From Yersinia hibernica (GTDB lineage: Bacteria > Pseudomonadota > Gammaproteobacteria > Enterobacterales > Enterobacteriaceae): a stretch of DNA of 64,000 bases. The stretch covers positions 62,001-126,000 of the forward strand of contig NZ_CP032487.1 of NCBI RefSeq assembly GCF_004124235.1. The letters run 5' to 3'. Each line of letters opens with the position of its first letter. Positions within the stretch are counted from its first letter, which is position 1. Below, piece by piece: positions 21,817-31,262 of this stretch. The notes beneath the pieces were generated by a model. That model saw only the letters and a list, made by a program, of their open reading frames with translations, was not told the DNA's origin and ran no database searches. Both the position numbers and the translations under genes were made by a program.

Positions 21817-22821
21817 TTACCGATTTCCAGCTTTATCGACTGTCGGCTGCTCAACCGGTGTCATGGGGAGTGCGGGTGGAAAATATTGTTGCCAATGCCG
21901 TTGAACAAATATCACGGCCGGACTTTGCATCAGGCTTTCACCCAAGATAATAAACATCTTGTCGGCGTAGATTTTCTCTGCAACATAATGGTTTTTGGCT
22001 TTGCATTGCTTAATCACTTTCAGACGCCCGTCTTTCGCCGAGTCACGTGGTTTTGACTGACCCGGTACGGCCGTGCCACTGCCGCCATTATTGTGTACCG
22101 GTTCATTGAGCAACGAACTGGGTTTAACCAATACAATATCGGCAGGTAATTGAGGCAACATTTGTTGCAGCACTTTAATGGTCGCCGGATGCGGATGCCC
22201 AATAGCAATGGCCGAGCCATTACGGCGCGCCAGCTCTACTGCGCGATTAAATTGCTGGCGGATGGCGGCTTCATTTTGTGAGTCATCCAAAAAGACTTTG
22301 CGCTTAATGACTTTAACGCCAGTGCCTTCGGCCGCTTTACTGGCCTGGCTGTTGCCAATCGTGACGCTATCAAGAAAATAGAGTTGATAGTGTGCCAGCT
22401 CCTGCATCACTTTCTGCATCCCGGGCAAGCTGGAGGTCATCGCGCTCCCCATATGATTATTCATGCCGGTGGCGTAAGGGACGTTATTGACCGCCTGACG
22501 AATAATGCGCTGGATCTCTTCGCTACTCATTGATGGTTGTAATGTATCGCGCTCCAATGGTTGTTTGCTCAGCGGCGCCATCGGCAAATGAATCAGAATT
22601 TCACGCCCTTGATTATGCGCTTTGACGGCCATTTCTTTGGCGTAGGGAGCATTCGGCAAGATGGCCACGGAAATGGGCAGTGGCATCTGTAACACTTTGT
22701 TTTCGTTCTGAGGACGATATCCAAAGTCATCAATAACAATGGAAAGTTTGCCCGCCTGTGCGGCGTTGGCGATGAGTAGGGTGCTTACTATGGTAAACCG
22801 ACGTGTATTGAAATAGCGCAA
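21817..22821 (-). CDS. yibQ: Divergent polysaccharide deacetylase family protein
   Basis: A 334-residue exported protein of the divergent polysaccharide deacetylase (DUF610) family. A signal peptide ending A-N-A-A-Q-A precedes G-K-L-S-I-V-I-D-D-F-G-Y, the family start with the paired Asp. N-N-H-M-G-S and G-H-P-H-P supply the histidines expected of a deacetylase-like metal site. The start is a TTG at 22821 with AGGGA upstream, giving a signal peptide the size of E. coli YibQ; the longer TTG frame overlaps envC. Substrate unknown. It follows envC, as in E. coli. Confidence 0.9.
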   Translation of the reverse strand: MRYFNTRRFTIVSTLLIANAAQAGKLSIVIDDFGYRPQNENKVLQMPLPISVAILPNAPYAKEMAVKAHNQGREILIHLPMAPLSKQPLERDTLQPSMSSEEIQRIIRQAVNNVPYATGMNNHMGSAMTSSLPGMQKVMQELAHYQLYFLDSVTIGNSQASKAAEGTGVKVIKRKVFLDDSQNEAAIRQQFNRAVELARRNGSAIAIGHPHPATIKVLQQMLPQLPADIVLVKPSSLLNEPVHNNGGSGTAVPGQSKPRDSAKDGRLKVIKQCKAKNHYVAEKIYADKMFIILGESLMQSPAVIFVQRHWQQYFPPALPMTPVEQPTVDKAGNR

Positions 22822-22844
22822 TAGGTGTTCCCTAATGTTGTTCT

Positions 22845-24215
22845 TTATCTTCCTAACCAAGGTTGTGGGTTAACAGCTTGCCCCTGACGGCGGATTTCGA
22901 AATAGAGTGAGGGTTCGCCCTGACCGCCGCTGGTGCCCACCAGAGCAATCGGCTGGCCTGCTTTCACCTGAGCACCGACATTAACCAGCGCACTCTGGTT
23001 GTAACCATATAAACTCATGTCCCCTTTGCCGTGCTCGACGACCACCACCAGGCCGTAGCCCTGTAGCCAGTCCGCCAGTAGCACCCGGCCATCCGCAATG
23101 GCTTTGACTTCGCTACCCTCTGGGGCGGAAATAACCATACCTTTCCAGCGGAGTTCACCTTGTAAAGCTTCGCCGAAGCGATGGGTTACATTACCCCGCA
23201 CCGGCCAAACAGCTTGAGCACCCGGCCGCCCCAGGCCACCGGTTCGCGCCATTAATGAGCGCTCACTTTCACTTGGTTTATAGCTCGAACCCGTTTTCTT
23301 GGCTTGTTGTTCTTTGACTTTCACTTGTTCGCGTACCCGAGCGGCTTCTTTAGCTTCCCGCTCGGCGCGTGCTTTGGCTTCGCGTTCGGCTTTGGCGATT
23401 TGATCACGTAACCGTGATTCGTTCAGTTTTAGCTCCGCCAGACCTTGCTGATCTTTCTCCAGCGAGGCCTCCAACGACGTTAGGGTTTTCTTACGTGCTG
23501 TACGCGCTTGCTCAAGCTTTTGTTGCTGAGTTTGTTGCTCATCCAATAACACTTTTTGCTGGTTTTTCTTTTGCTCCAGCACTTTCTTCTCAGCAGACAG
23601 ATTGGTGCGAGTTTGTTCCAATGCTTCGATAGATTTCTGGCGGGCTTCATTGAGATAACTGAAATAGGCCAAAATGCGCTCACTGCGCTGGCTCTCTTCG
23701 CCACTTAAAATAAGCTGTAAACCACTGTGCTGGCCTTGCTTAAAGGCGGCATCAAGTTGTTTTGACAGGATATCTTGTTGCTGGGATTGCTTACTTTGTA
23801 GCTTGCCAATCGAGGCGGTGAGGTTGGCGATTTCTTTGTCCAGTTCAGTCAGGGTACTTTGGGTTTCACGCAGGCTACGACTGGCCTGAGCAATAGTGTT
23901 TTCCTGTTGTTTCAACTGATCAAGCAACGAACTACGTTGCTGTTTTTGTTGCTGGACACTTTTTTCTTTCTCAGCGATATCTTGCTGAATAGTTTTCAAC
24001 TGGGTTTTGTTGTCGGCCGTTTTTGCAGCCGCGGGGGCATCAGCAGCATGGCTGGATAATGGCAACAGCAATACGCCAGCGCAAAAAACGCTGGCGTACA
24101 GTGCTGACCACGGGCGACGCACCAACTTATGCGGCAATACTGAGGAGCTCAGGATATTGCCGTTGATGGAAGCTTCCGTAACCATTGATATCGCAAATGA
24201 CGCCTTTTCCTTCAT
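22845..24215 (-). CDS. envC: Murein hydrolase activator EnvC
   Basis: A periplasmic activator of the amidases AmiA and AmiB at the division septum. A signal segment ending S-S-H-A-A-D (about residues 38-60) is followed by a very long Gln/Lys/Glu-rich coiled coil (about 70-325) and a C-terminal LytM domain (about 350-456). As in E. coli EnvC the LytM domain lacks the zinc-ligand set of active peptidases (S-L-Y-G-Y-N-Q). At 456 residues from this ATG it is longer than E. coli EnvC (419); the true start may be further in, since no good ribosome site is seen. It lies nine bases after gpmI. Confidence 0.93.
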   Translation of the reverse strand: MKEKASFAISMVTEASINGNILSSSVLPHKLVRRPWSALYASVFCAGVLLLPLSSHAADAPAAAKTADNKTQLKTIQQDIAEKEKSVQQQKQQRSSLLDQLKQQENTIAQASRSLRETQSTLTELDKEIANLTASIGKLQSKQSQQQDILSKQLDAAFKQGQHSGLQLILSGEESQRSERILAYFSYLNEARQKSIEALEQTRTNLSAEKKVLEQKKNQQKVLLDEQQTQQQKLEQARTARKKTLTSLEASLEKDQQGLAELKLNESRLRDQIAKAEREAKARAEREAKEAARVREQVKVKEQQAKKTGSSYKPSESERSLMARTGGLGRPGAQAVWPVRGNVTHRFGEALQGELRWKGMVISAPEGSEVKAIADGRVLLADWLQGYGLVVVVEHGKGDMSLYGYNQSALVNVGAQVKAGQPIALVGTSGGQGEPSLYFEIRRQGQAVNPQPWLGR

Positions 24216-24224
24216 AACGAAGGA

Positions 24225-25772
24225 TTATTCCACGATGAACAGCGGCTTACCAGTCATCTCTTGCGGGATTTCCATTTCTAACAGTGACAGCATGGTGGGC
24301 GCAATATCAGAAAGCTTGCCGCCCTCGACGGCTTTAACCGCTTTATTGCCGACATAAATCAGCGGAACAGGCAGGCTGGTATGGGCGGTGTGTGCCTGAC
24401 CGGTTGCCGGGTCGCGCATCTGCTCAGCATTGCCGTGGTCGGCGGTGACAAGCAATTGGCCATCAACCGCTTTCACGGCCGCGACCACTTGCTCAATGCA
24501 ATTATCCAGTGTTTCTACTGCTTTCACCGCGGCATCGTAATCGCCCGTGTGGCCGACCATATCGCCATTCGGATAGTTACAAATGATCACATCATATTTG
24601 CCGCTTTTGATTGCCGCGACCAGTTTTTCGGTCAGTTCTGCTGAGCTCATTTCAGGTTGCAGGTCATAAGTTGCCACTTTCGGTGAGTTAATCAGAATGC
24701 GATCTTCACCTTTGAATGGCTCTTCAACCCCGCCGTTATAGAAGAAAGTCACATGAGCATATTTTTCAGTTTCAGAAATACGCAACTGCGTTTTGTCGTG
24801 TTTCATCAGCCATTCACCGAAGGTATTCTCCAGTGATGCTGGTGGATAAGCGCAGGCCACTTTAATATCCGCAGCGTATTCGGTTAACATCACGAAATCG
24901 CCGAAGTTAACCACCTTATCGCGCTTGAAGCCGTCAAAGTCGGCATTTACAAAGGTGCGCGTGATTTGGCGAGCGCGGTCAGCTCGGAAATTCATGAAGA
25001 TTAATGCATCACCATCATTCATGGCTGCATCGGCTTCATCTGTTGCTTTAATGACTGTGGGTTTAACGAATTCATCATTTTCATCACGGGCATAAGCTGC
25101 TTGCAGGCCGGCCACCGCGTTATCAACGGTGAATTGGCCTTTGGCTTGGGTCAGCAAGTCGTAGGCCAGTTGTACACGATCCCAGCGGTTATCACGATCC
25201 ATGGCATAGTAGCGGCCAATGATTGAGGCGATGCGCCCTTTGCCCAGTTCAGCAAATTTTTCAGTGAATCGTTTCAGTGAAGATTCAGCACTACGCGGCG
25301 GCGTGTCACGTCCATCAAGGAACGCGTGCAGATAGATTGCCGTTGCGCCGCGTTTGGCTGCCAACTCAATCATTGCCAGAATGTGGTCTTCATGGCTATG
25401 GACACCACCGGCGGATAACAGACCCATGATATGGACGGCTTTACCTGCTTTAACCGCTTTATCAATGGCGGCGGTCAGGGTTGGGTTCGTGAAAAAGTCA
25501 CCATCTTTGATTTCTTTGTCGAGGCGGGTTAAATCTTGATAAACAATCCGTCCGGCCCCTAAATTAACGTGGCCCACTTCAGAGTTACCCATTTGCCCAT
25601 CTGGCAGACCGACATCCAGACCTGAAGCGGCAATCAAGGTATGAGGCTGTTGCTGCCATAACCGGTCCATAACCGGTGTTTTGGCATTCAGAATGGCATT
25701 ATCTTGCTGTTCTTCACGGTGACCATAGCCATCCAGAATTGTCAGAACCAGCGGTTTTTTAGTGCTCGACAT
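24225..25772 (-). CDS. gpmI: 2,3-bisphosphoglycerate-independent phosphoglycerate mutase
   Basis: A 515-residue manganese-dependent mutase of glycolysis, interconverting 3- and 2-phosphoglycerate. The N-terminal metal site D-G-Y-G and the phosphoserine region [13 protein letters not shown] are intact, as are D-R-D-x-R-W-D-R and the second metal cluster T-A-D-H-G-N-A-E. It is the first gene of gpmI-envC-yibQ, the same arrangement as E. coli. Confidence 0.98.
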   Translation of the reverse strand: MSSTKKPLVLTILDGYGHREEQQDNAILNAKTPVMDRLWQQQPHTLIAASGLDVGLPDGQMGNSEVGHVNLGAGRIVYQDLTRLDKEIKDGDFFTNPTLTAAIDKAVKAGKAVHIMGLLSAGGVHSHEDHILAMIELAAKRGATAIYLHAFLDGRDTPPRSAESSLKRFTEKFAELGKGRIASIIGRYYAMDRDNRWDRVQLAYDLLTQAKGQFTVDNAVAGLQAAYARDENDEFVKPTVIKATDEADAAMNDGDALIFMNFRADRARQITRTFVNADFDGFKRDKVVNFGDFVMLTEYAADIKVACAYPPASLENTFGEWLMKHDKTQLRISETEKYAHVTFFYNGGVEEPFKGEDRILINSPKVATYDLQPEMSSAELTEKLVAAIKSGKYDVIICNYPNGDMVGHTGDYDAAVKAVETLDNCIEQVVAAVKAVDGQLLVTADHGNAEQMRDPATGQAHTAHTSLPVPLIYVGNKAVKAVEGGKLSDIAPTMLSLLEMEIPQEMTGKPLFIVE

Positions 25773-26012
25773 TGCATAACCTCTTTCTTATTAGAAAGGC
25801 GGTAATTTACTACAAAACCGGTTAAAAATAGCCCAAAGAGATCAACATTGGGGCGGGGTTTTGCGTAAAACTCCTCAAAGAGGTAAAAGACTTCCCGAGA
25901 TTGCTCGCAGTTTCTGCAATAGCACTTGCATATTGGCTGTATTTGCTGCAACGCGCAGGTATACTCTGTGACCTTGAATATTATCCCCTAACTAACGGGA
26001 GTTTTTACCCCC

Positions 26013-26447
26013 ATGTTGCAAGAAATTATGCAATTCATTAGCCAGCACCCGGTGTTGAGCTTGGCTTGGGTGGCGTTGTTCGTCGCCGTAATTTTCACCA
26101 GCTTTAAAACGACGCTGTCAAAGGTCAAAGAGATTACTCGTGGTGAAGCGACACGTCTGATTAATAAGGAAGATGCGGTGGTGGTTGATATCCGCACACG
26201 TGATGATTACCGCAAGGGCCATATCGCCAGCTCTATTAATTTGCTGCCAAGTGACATTAAAAACGGCAGTCTGACCGAGTTGGAAAAGCACAAAGCACAG
26301 CCTATTATTGTAGTTTGTGCTACAGGGACAACTTCTCGTGCTTCCGCTGAGTTGTTAAATAAAGCCGGTTTTGAGCGGGTGTTTACCCTGAAAGAGGGGA
26401 TCGCCGGCTGGAGTGGTGAAAATCTACCACTGGCGCGCGGTAAGTAA
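26013..26447 (+). CDS. yibN: Membrane-anchored rhodanese-like protein
   Basis: A 144-residue protein with an N-terminal transmembrane helix (about 13-32) and one rhodanese domain (about 42-140). The active-site loop contains Cys102 in [10 protein letters not shown], so sulfurtransferase activity is possible. From memory the E. coli YibN loop lacks this cysteine. It leads the yibN-grxC-secB-gpsA run. Confidence 0.9.
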   Translation: MLQEIMQFISQHPVLSLAWVALFVAVIFTSFKTTLSKVKEITRGEATRLINKEDAVVVDIRTRDDYRKGHIASSINLLPSDIKNGSLTELEKHKAQPIIVVCATGTTSRASAELLNKAGFERVFTLKEGIAGWSGENLPLARGK

Positions 26448-26497
26448 GAACTATATTCGCTATATCAATAGATTGTAACTTTAACTGAGGTGTCCCT

Positions 26498-26746
26498 ATG
26501 GCGAAAATTGAGATTTATACCAAAGCAACATGCCCATTCTGTCATCGTGCTAAGGCGTTGCTGAATAGCAAAGGTGCTGCTTTCCATGAAATCGCAATTG
26601 ATAATGACCCGGCCAAACGTGAAGAGATGATTGCTCGCAGCGGGCGGACGACGGTGCCTCAGGTATTTATTGATGGGCAGCATATCGGCGGCTGTGATGA
26701 TTTACACGCCCTGGATGCGCGCGGTGGGCTTGACCCGCTGCTTTAA
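26498..26746 (+). CDS. grxC: Glutaredoxin 3
   Basis: An 82-residue dithiol glutaredoxin with the active site C-P-F-C at residues 12-15 and the glutathione-binding T-V-P-Q-V-F-I and G-G-C-D-D motifs. It reduces protein and ribonucleotide reductase disulfides using glutathione. Its length matches E. coli Grx3. It lies 50 bases after yibN, upstream of secB. Confidence 0.98.
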   Translation: MAKIEIYTKATCPFCHRAKALLNSKGAAFHEIAIDNDPAKREEMIARSGRTTVPQVFIDGQHIGGCDDLHALDARGGLDPLL

Positions 26747-26836
26747 CTCGTCAGTGGGCCCCATTAATCTAATGGAAAGAGCCCATGGCGGCAGTGCTGT
26801 TTAATAAGGACGTCTAACTTTAGGGTATCTATACAC

Positions 26837-27307
26837 ATGTCAGAACAAAACAACACCGAGATGGCTTTCCAGATCCAACGTATCTACACCAAAGATATCT
26901 CCTTCGAAGCCCCAAATGCTCCGCAGGTTTTCCAGCAGGATTGGCAGCCAGAAGTTAAACTTGATCTTGATACTGCTTCCAGTCAGCTGGCTGAAGATGT
27001 GTATGAAGTAGTACTGCGAGTGACTGTAACGGCCTCTTTGGGTGAAGAAACTGCATTCCTGTGTGAAGTCCAGCAGGGGGGTATTTTCTCCATCGCGGGT
27101 ATCGACGGCACCCAACTGGCGCATTGCTTAGGTGCATACTGCCCGAACATTTTGTTCCCGTATGCGCGTGAATGCATCACCAGCTTGGTTTCTCGCGGTA
27201 CTTTCCCGCAGCTGAATCTGGCACCGGTTAACTTTGATGCCCTGTTCATGAACTATCTGCAACAGCAGGCTGAAGGCGAAGGTGCTGAACAACGTCAGGA
27301 TGCCTGA
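26837..27307 (+). CDS. secB: Protein-export chaperone SecB
   Basis: A 156-residue cytosolic chaperone that keeps preproteins unfolded and hands them to SecA. The start [17 protein letters not shown], the acidic region and the D-F/Y-x-A-L-F-M-N-Y-L-type C-terminal helix are typical. The stop overlaps the gpsA start (TGATG), so the two are coupled, as in E. coli. Confidence 0.98.
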   Translation: MSEQNNTEMAFQIQRIYTKDISFEAPNAPQVFQQDWQPEVKLDLDTASSQLAEDVYEVVLRVTVTASLGEETAFLCEVQQGGIFSIAGIDGTQLAHCLGAYCPNILFPYARECITSLVSRGTFPQLNLAPVNFDALFMNYLQQQAEGEGAEQRQDA

Positions 27308-28326
27308 TGAACACCACCCATGCTTCAATGACTGTCATCGGTGCCGGATCTTACGGCACCGCATTAGCTATCACGCTGGCGCGTAATGGCCACCAAGTCG
27401 TGTTATGGGGCCATGATCCTAAGCACATTCAAACCCTGCAACAAGACCGTTGTAACCAAGCTTTTCTGCCCGATGTCCCTTTCCCTGACACACTGTTGCT
27501 GGAAACTGACCTAGCGCGTGCGCTGGCAGCCAGCCGTGATGTGTTGGTAGTGGTGCCCAGCCATGTCTTCGGGGCGGTATTGAATCAGCTCAAACCATAC
27601 TTACGCCCAGATGCGCGAATTGTCTGGGCCACCAAAGGGCTTGAGGCTGAGACTGGCCGATTACTGGCGGATGTGGCGCGGGAAGTGCTGGGCGAGAGTA
27701 TCCCGCTGGCGGTGATTTCCGGCCCAACTTTTGCCAAAGAGCTGGCCGCCGGTTTACCGACTGCAATTGCATTGGCTTCGACCGATGGGCAATTTAGCGA
27801 GGATCTGCAGCAATTATTGCATTGCGGTAAAAGTTTCCGCGTCTACAGCAATCCAGATTTTATCGGAGTGCAGCTCGGTGGCGCGGTTAAAAACGTGATT
27901 GCGATTGGTGCTGGGATGTCCGATGGCATTGGTTTTGGTGCCAATGCGCGTACTGCATTGATAACCCGTGGTTTAGCCGAAATGACGCGGTTGGGCTCGG
28001 CCCTCGGCGCTGACCCCTCCACCTTTATGGGCATGGCAGGGTTAGGTGATTTGGTGCTAACCTGCACAGATAACCAATCCCGCAATCGGCGGTTTGGCAT
28101 CATGCTTGGGCAGGGGCTAGGTGTACAAGAAGCACAGGATAAAATTGGTCAAGTGGTTGAAGGTTATCGCAATACCAAGGAAGTTCTGGCGCTCGCGCAG
28201 CGCTATGGTGTCGAAATGCCAATAACTGAACAAATTTATCAGGTGCTGTACAGCCATAAAAATGCGCGTGAAGCGGCGCTGACCTTATTGGGTCGGACCA
28301 AAAAAGATGAGAAAAGCGGCATTTAG
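27307..28326 (+). CDS. gpsA: Glycerol-3-phosphate dehydrogenase [NAD(P)+]
   Basis: A 339-residue biosynthetic enzyme that reduces dihydroxyacetone phosphate to sn-glycerol 3-phosphate for phospholipids. The nucleotide-binding G-A-G-S-Y-G-T-A is at residues 12-19; G-P-T-F-A-K-E and G-A-V-K-N-V-I-A-I form the substrate and catalytic-lysine regions; R-N-R-R-F-G follows. It is coupled to secB and followed by cysE. Confidence 0.98.
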   Translation: MNTTHASMTVIGAGSYGTALAITLARNGHQVVLWGHDPKHIQTLQQDRCNQAFLPDVPFPDTLLLETDLARALAASRDVLVVVPSHVFGAVLNQLKPYLRPDARIVWATKGLEAETGRLLADVAREVLGESIPLAVISGPTFAKELAAGLPTAIALASTDGQFSEDLQQLLHCGKSFRVYSNPDFIGVQLGGAVKNVIAIGAGMSDGIGFGANARTALITRGLAEMTRLGSALGADPSTFMGMAGLGDLVLTCTDNQSRNRRFGIMLGQGLGVQEAQDKIGQVVEGYRNTKEVLALAQRYGVEMPITEQIYQVLYSHKNAREAALTLLGRTKKDEKSGI

Positions 28327-28443
28327 GTTGTTCAGCTGAAATAAAATAATAAAAATATATCCGCAATCCTTAGTATTAAGGAATCAGGATATGAGCCGCT
28401 TCGGTCGTTCCCGAGGCGGCTTGCTTATGGGCAGGAGTATGCG

Positions 28444-29265
28444 ATGTCGTCAGAAGAGTTAGAGCTGGTCTGGAGTAGCATTAAATCAGAAGCGAGAGCA
28501 CTGGCCGAGTGTGAACCAATGCTGGCGAGTTTTTTTCACGCGACATTACTGAAGCATGAGAATTTGGGTAGCGCACTGAGCTACATTCTGGCGAATAAAC
28601 TGGCTAACCCTATCATGCCTGCCATTGCCATCCGTGAGGTGGTTGAAGATGCCTACCATGCCGATGCGCAGATGATTGTCTCTGCTGCGCGCGATATCCT
28701 GGCGGTGCGCTTGCGTGACCCCGCTGTCGATAAATATTCTACGCCATTGCTGTATCTGAAAGGTTTTCATGCACTCCAGGCCTATCGTATTGGTCACTGG
28801 CTGTGGGCGCAGGATCGCAAAGCGCTGGCAATTTATCTGCAAAATCAAGTTTCTGTTGCTTTTGGTGTGGATATCCACCCCGCGGCAACCATTGGTTGCG
28901 GCATCATGCTTGACCATGCCACCGGTATCGTGATTGGTGAAACCGCCGTGGTTGAGAATGATGTTTCCATTCTGCAATCCGTCACCTTAGGTGGCACCGG
29001 TAAAACCAGTGGTGACCGTCATCCAAAAATCCGTGAAGGGGTGATGATTGGCGCAGGTGCCAAAATTCTGGGGAATATCGAGGTCGGGCGCGGTGCTAAA
29101 ATTGGTGCCGGGTCAGTGGTGTTGCAGGCGGTACCGCCTCATACAACCGCGGCGGGTGTCCCAGCCCGCATTGTCGGCAAGCCGGAGAGTGATAAACCCT
29201 CGTTGGATATGGACCAGCATTTCAATGGGGCTAGCCATGGGTTTGAGTACGGCGACGGCATTTAA
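28444..29265 (+). CDS. cysE: Serine acetyltransferase
   Basis: A 273-residue hexapeptide-repeat acyltransferase making O-acetylserine, the first committed step of cysteine synthesis. A helical N-terminal domain (about 1-140) precedes left-handed beta-helix repeats with the catalytic D-I-H-P-A and M-L-D-H-A-T-G motifs. The C-terminal tail, which binds CysK in homologs, ends F-E-Y-G-D-G-I, with the terminal isoleucine needed for that contact. A GGAG site lies upstream; a GC-rich hairpin stands in the gap after gpsA. Confidence 0.98.
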   Translation: MSSEELELVWSSIKSEARALAECEPMLASFFHATLLKHENLGSALSYILANKLANPIMPAIAIREVVEDAYHADAQMIVSAARDILAVRLRDPAVDKYSTPLLYLKGFHALQAYRIGHWLWAQDRKALAIYLQNQVSVAFGVDIHPAATIGCGIMLDHATGIVIGETAVVENDVSILQSVTLGGTGKTSGDRHPKIREGVMIGAGAKILGNIEVGRGAKIGAGSVVLQAVPPHTTAAGVPARIVGKPESDKPSLDMDQHFNGASHGFEYGDGI

Positions 29266-29276
29266 TCATCTCCTTC

Positions 29277-29394
29277 GTACTTGAAGCTGCAGGGGGTTGG
29301 CTACGTTCGCTCACCCGAATCACTTACTCGTGTAAGCTCATCGGGACTCGTTCACTTGCCGCCTACCTGCAACTCCAATGCCTTTGGGGATACA
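29277..29394. repeat. ERIC element (full length)
   Basis: About 118 bases with imperfect terminal inverted repeats (TTGAAGCTGCAGG at the left, CCTGCAACTCCAATG at the right) and the internal core around CACTTACTCG-TGTAAGCTCA. It matches the Yersinia form of the enterobacterial repetitive intergenic consensus. It lies between the convergent cysE and trmL. Confidence 0.85.
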
Positions 29395-29440
29395 CCTTTT
29401 TATTGAGTTGCCAGCCGTCGGCATATTTCGGCTAAAACAA

Positions 29441-29944
29441 CTACTCTTTCAGTAATGCCCCCGGATAACCCAATTGCCGCCAGGCTTCATACACGACAAC
29501 GGACACGGCATTTGACAGGTTCATACTGCGGCTTTCGGCTAGCATCGGAATTCTGATTTTTTGTTGCGCCGGTAAAGCATCCAGTACATAGGGCGGCAAG
29601 CCACGGGTTTCTGGGCCAAACAGCAGATAGTCATTGACTTGATAATTCACCGCGCTGTGGGCGGGCGTACCTTTGGTCGTCAGGGCGAATAAGCGGGCCG
29701 ATTGTGGGCCAGTAGATTGCGCGCCATCAAGTTTTTCACTGTCTAAAAATGCTTGATAATCATGGTGATGCTTAATGTTAGCAAACTCATGATAATCAAG
29801 ACCCGCACGGCGCAAGCGCTTGTCATCCCAAGTGAAACCTAGCGGTTTAATCAGATGGAGCTGGCAGCCAGTATTGGCACACAACCGGATAATATTGCCG
29901 GTATTCGGCGGGATTTCGGGTTCAAATAAAACGATATTAAGCAT
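29441..29944 (-). CDS. trmL: tRNA (cytidine(34)-2'-O)-methyltransferase
   Basis: A 167-residue SPOUT methyltransferase that 2'-O-methylates the wobble base of leucine tRNAs. The family start [18 protein letters not shown] is present, with the knot motifs F-G-P-E-T-R-G-L-P and [10 protein letters not shown] near the C-terminus. E. coli TrmL (YibK) is slightly shorter at 157 residues. This is the last gene of the first E. coli-like block. Confidence 0.95.
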   Translation of the reverse strand: MLNIVLFEPEIPPNTGNIIRLCANTGCQLHLIKPLGFTWDDKRLRRAGLDYHEFANIKHHHDYQAFLDSEKLDGAQSTGPQSARLFALTTKGTPAHSAVNYQVNDYLLFGPETRGLPPYVLDALPAQQKIRIPMLAESRSMNLSNAVSVVVYEAWRQLGYPGALLKE

Positions 29945-30124
29945 ATGTCCCCCAATAATGAGGGGCGCAGGATATCAGAAACCCCCGCTCAGTGCAGCGG
30001 TTGCCCATTTGGCTGATAATAATTAGGTTGTCATAAAAAAATTTGACAGCAAGGAGCGGAGAGCAGCCGCTGTGATGATTTTATATGTTGGTCAGCACAG
30101 TCGCTATCAATGGGGGTATTCAAC

Positions 30125-31192
30125 ATGACATCAATTAAGGGCGTTATAGACAGTGTGCTAGACCCTCGTTGGGTTGCCATTGTTAATCGTGATAAAACTG
30201 CCGATGGTCAGTTTGTTTATGCGGTGAAAACCACCGGCGTGTATTGCCGGCCCTCATGTCCATCCCGGCAGGCTAAAGCACAGCATATTGAATTATTTAC
30301 AGATAATGATGCGGCTGAACTTGCTGGTTATCGCCCCTGCAAACGTTGTCGACCCAATCAGTTATCTCTGGCGCAACAGCAGGCTGAGAAAATCAGCCAA
30401 GCTTGCCGCCTAATTGAGCAAGCCGAAACGCCCTATACACTCGATGCGCTCGCGGCTGAGTTAAATCTCAGTACCTTTCATTTCCATCGGCTCTTTAAAT
30501 CCATCACCGGGTTAACGCCCAAGGCATATGCCACCGCGACCCGTAGTGCGCGTATCCGTGAGCAATTGGCGGGGCAAGGCTCGGTGACAGACGCCATCTT
30601 TGACGCGGGTTATAACTCCAATGGCCGTTTTTATGAGCAATCGAATCAATTATTAGGGATGACGCCGACCCGCTATCGCAAAGGTGGCCGCGATGTCAGG
30701 CTGCATTTTGCTGTGGGGGAAAGTTCTCTCGGGGCACTTTTAATGGCAAAAAGTGAACTGGGCATCTGCGCCATTCTGCTGGGCGATGACCCGCTCCTGC
30801 TGGTGCAGCAATTACAGGACAAATTTCCCCATGCTGAATTAATCGGTGGCGACGCCGAGTTCGAGCAATGGTTCGCACAGGTGGTTGGGCTGGTTGAAGC
30901 CCCTCAACTTGGGCTGGATTTACCGCTGGATATCCGTGGTACAGCTTTCCAGCAGCGAGTATGGCAGGCACTACGCGATATTCCGGTGGGTGAGACCGCC
31001 AGTTATGCTGATATCGCCGCTAAAATTGGCTCACCGAAAGCCGTGCGTGCGGTTGCCGGCGCTTGTGCAGCTAATATATTGGCCGTCGCTATTCCTTGTC
31101 ATCGAGTTATTCGCCAGGATGGTGCCTTGTCAGGCTATCGCTGGGGCGTTGAACGCAAGAAACGGTTGTTGGCAAAGGAGGCTGGGGCCTGA
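30125..31192 (+). CDS. ada: Ada: methylphosphotriester repair / O6-methylguanine methyltransferase / activator
   Basis: A 355-residue three-part protein. The N-terminal zinc domain has four cysteines at 41, 45, 72 and 75, the spacing of E. coli Ada (38, 42, 69, 72), one of which accepts methyl from phosphotriesters. An AraC-type helix-turn-helix region follows (about 85-185), then a C-terminal methyltransferase with the I-P-C-H-R-V-I active site. ATG 30125 is preferred because GGGGG lies eight bases upstream; ATG 30110 has no such site. No alkB follows. It sits at the junction between two E. coli-like gene blocks. Confidence 0.94.
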   Translation: MTSIKGVIDSVLDPRWVAIVNRDKTADGQFVYAVKTTGVYCRPSCPSRQAKAQHIELFTDNDAAELAGYRPCKRCRPNQLSLAQQQAEKISQACRLIEQAETPYTLDALAAELNLSTFHFHRLFKSITGLTPKAYATATRSARIREQLAGQGSVTDAIFDAGYNSNGRFYEQSNQLLGMTPTRYRKGGRDVRLHFAVGESSLGALLMAKSELGICAILLGDDPLLLVQQLQDKFPHAELIGGDAEFEQWFAQVVGLVEAPQLGLDLPLDIRGTAFQQRVWQALRDIPVGETASYADIAAKIGSPKAVRAVAGACAANILAVAIPCHRVIRQDGALSGYRWGVERKKRLLAKEAGA

Positions 31193-31203
31193 ATCAGAGT
31201 TAA

Positions 31204-31247
31204 AATCCCGCCGCTATCCAATCTAAAATTATCCGGTAGCGGCGGGG
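31204..31247 (-). terminator. Terminator of cpxRA
   Basis: A perfect 10-bp stem (31207-31216 with 31237-31246) with a T-rich run after it on the minus strand. It lies just past cpxA and also faces the end of ada. Confidence 0.65.
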
Positions 31248-31262
31248 ATGTTGGTAGGCAGC

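Noticed and set aside
30043..30090. TTGACA upstream of ada as a promoter
   Set aside because: No -10 element at suitable spacing; the only TTATAT is about 30 bases away. No Ada box found.
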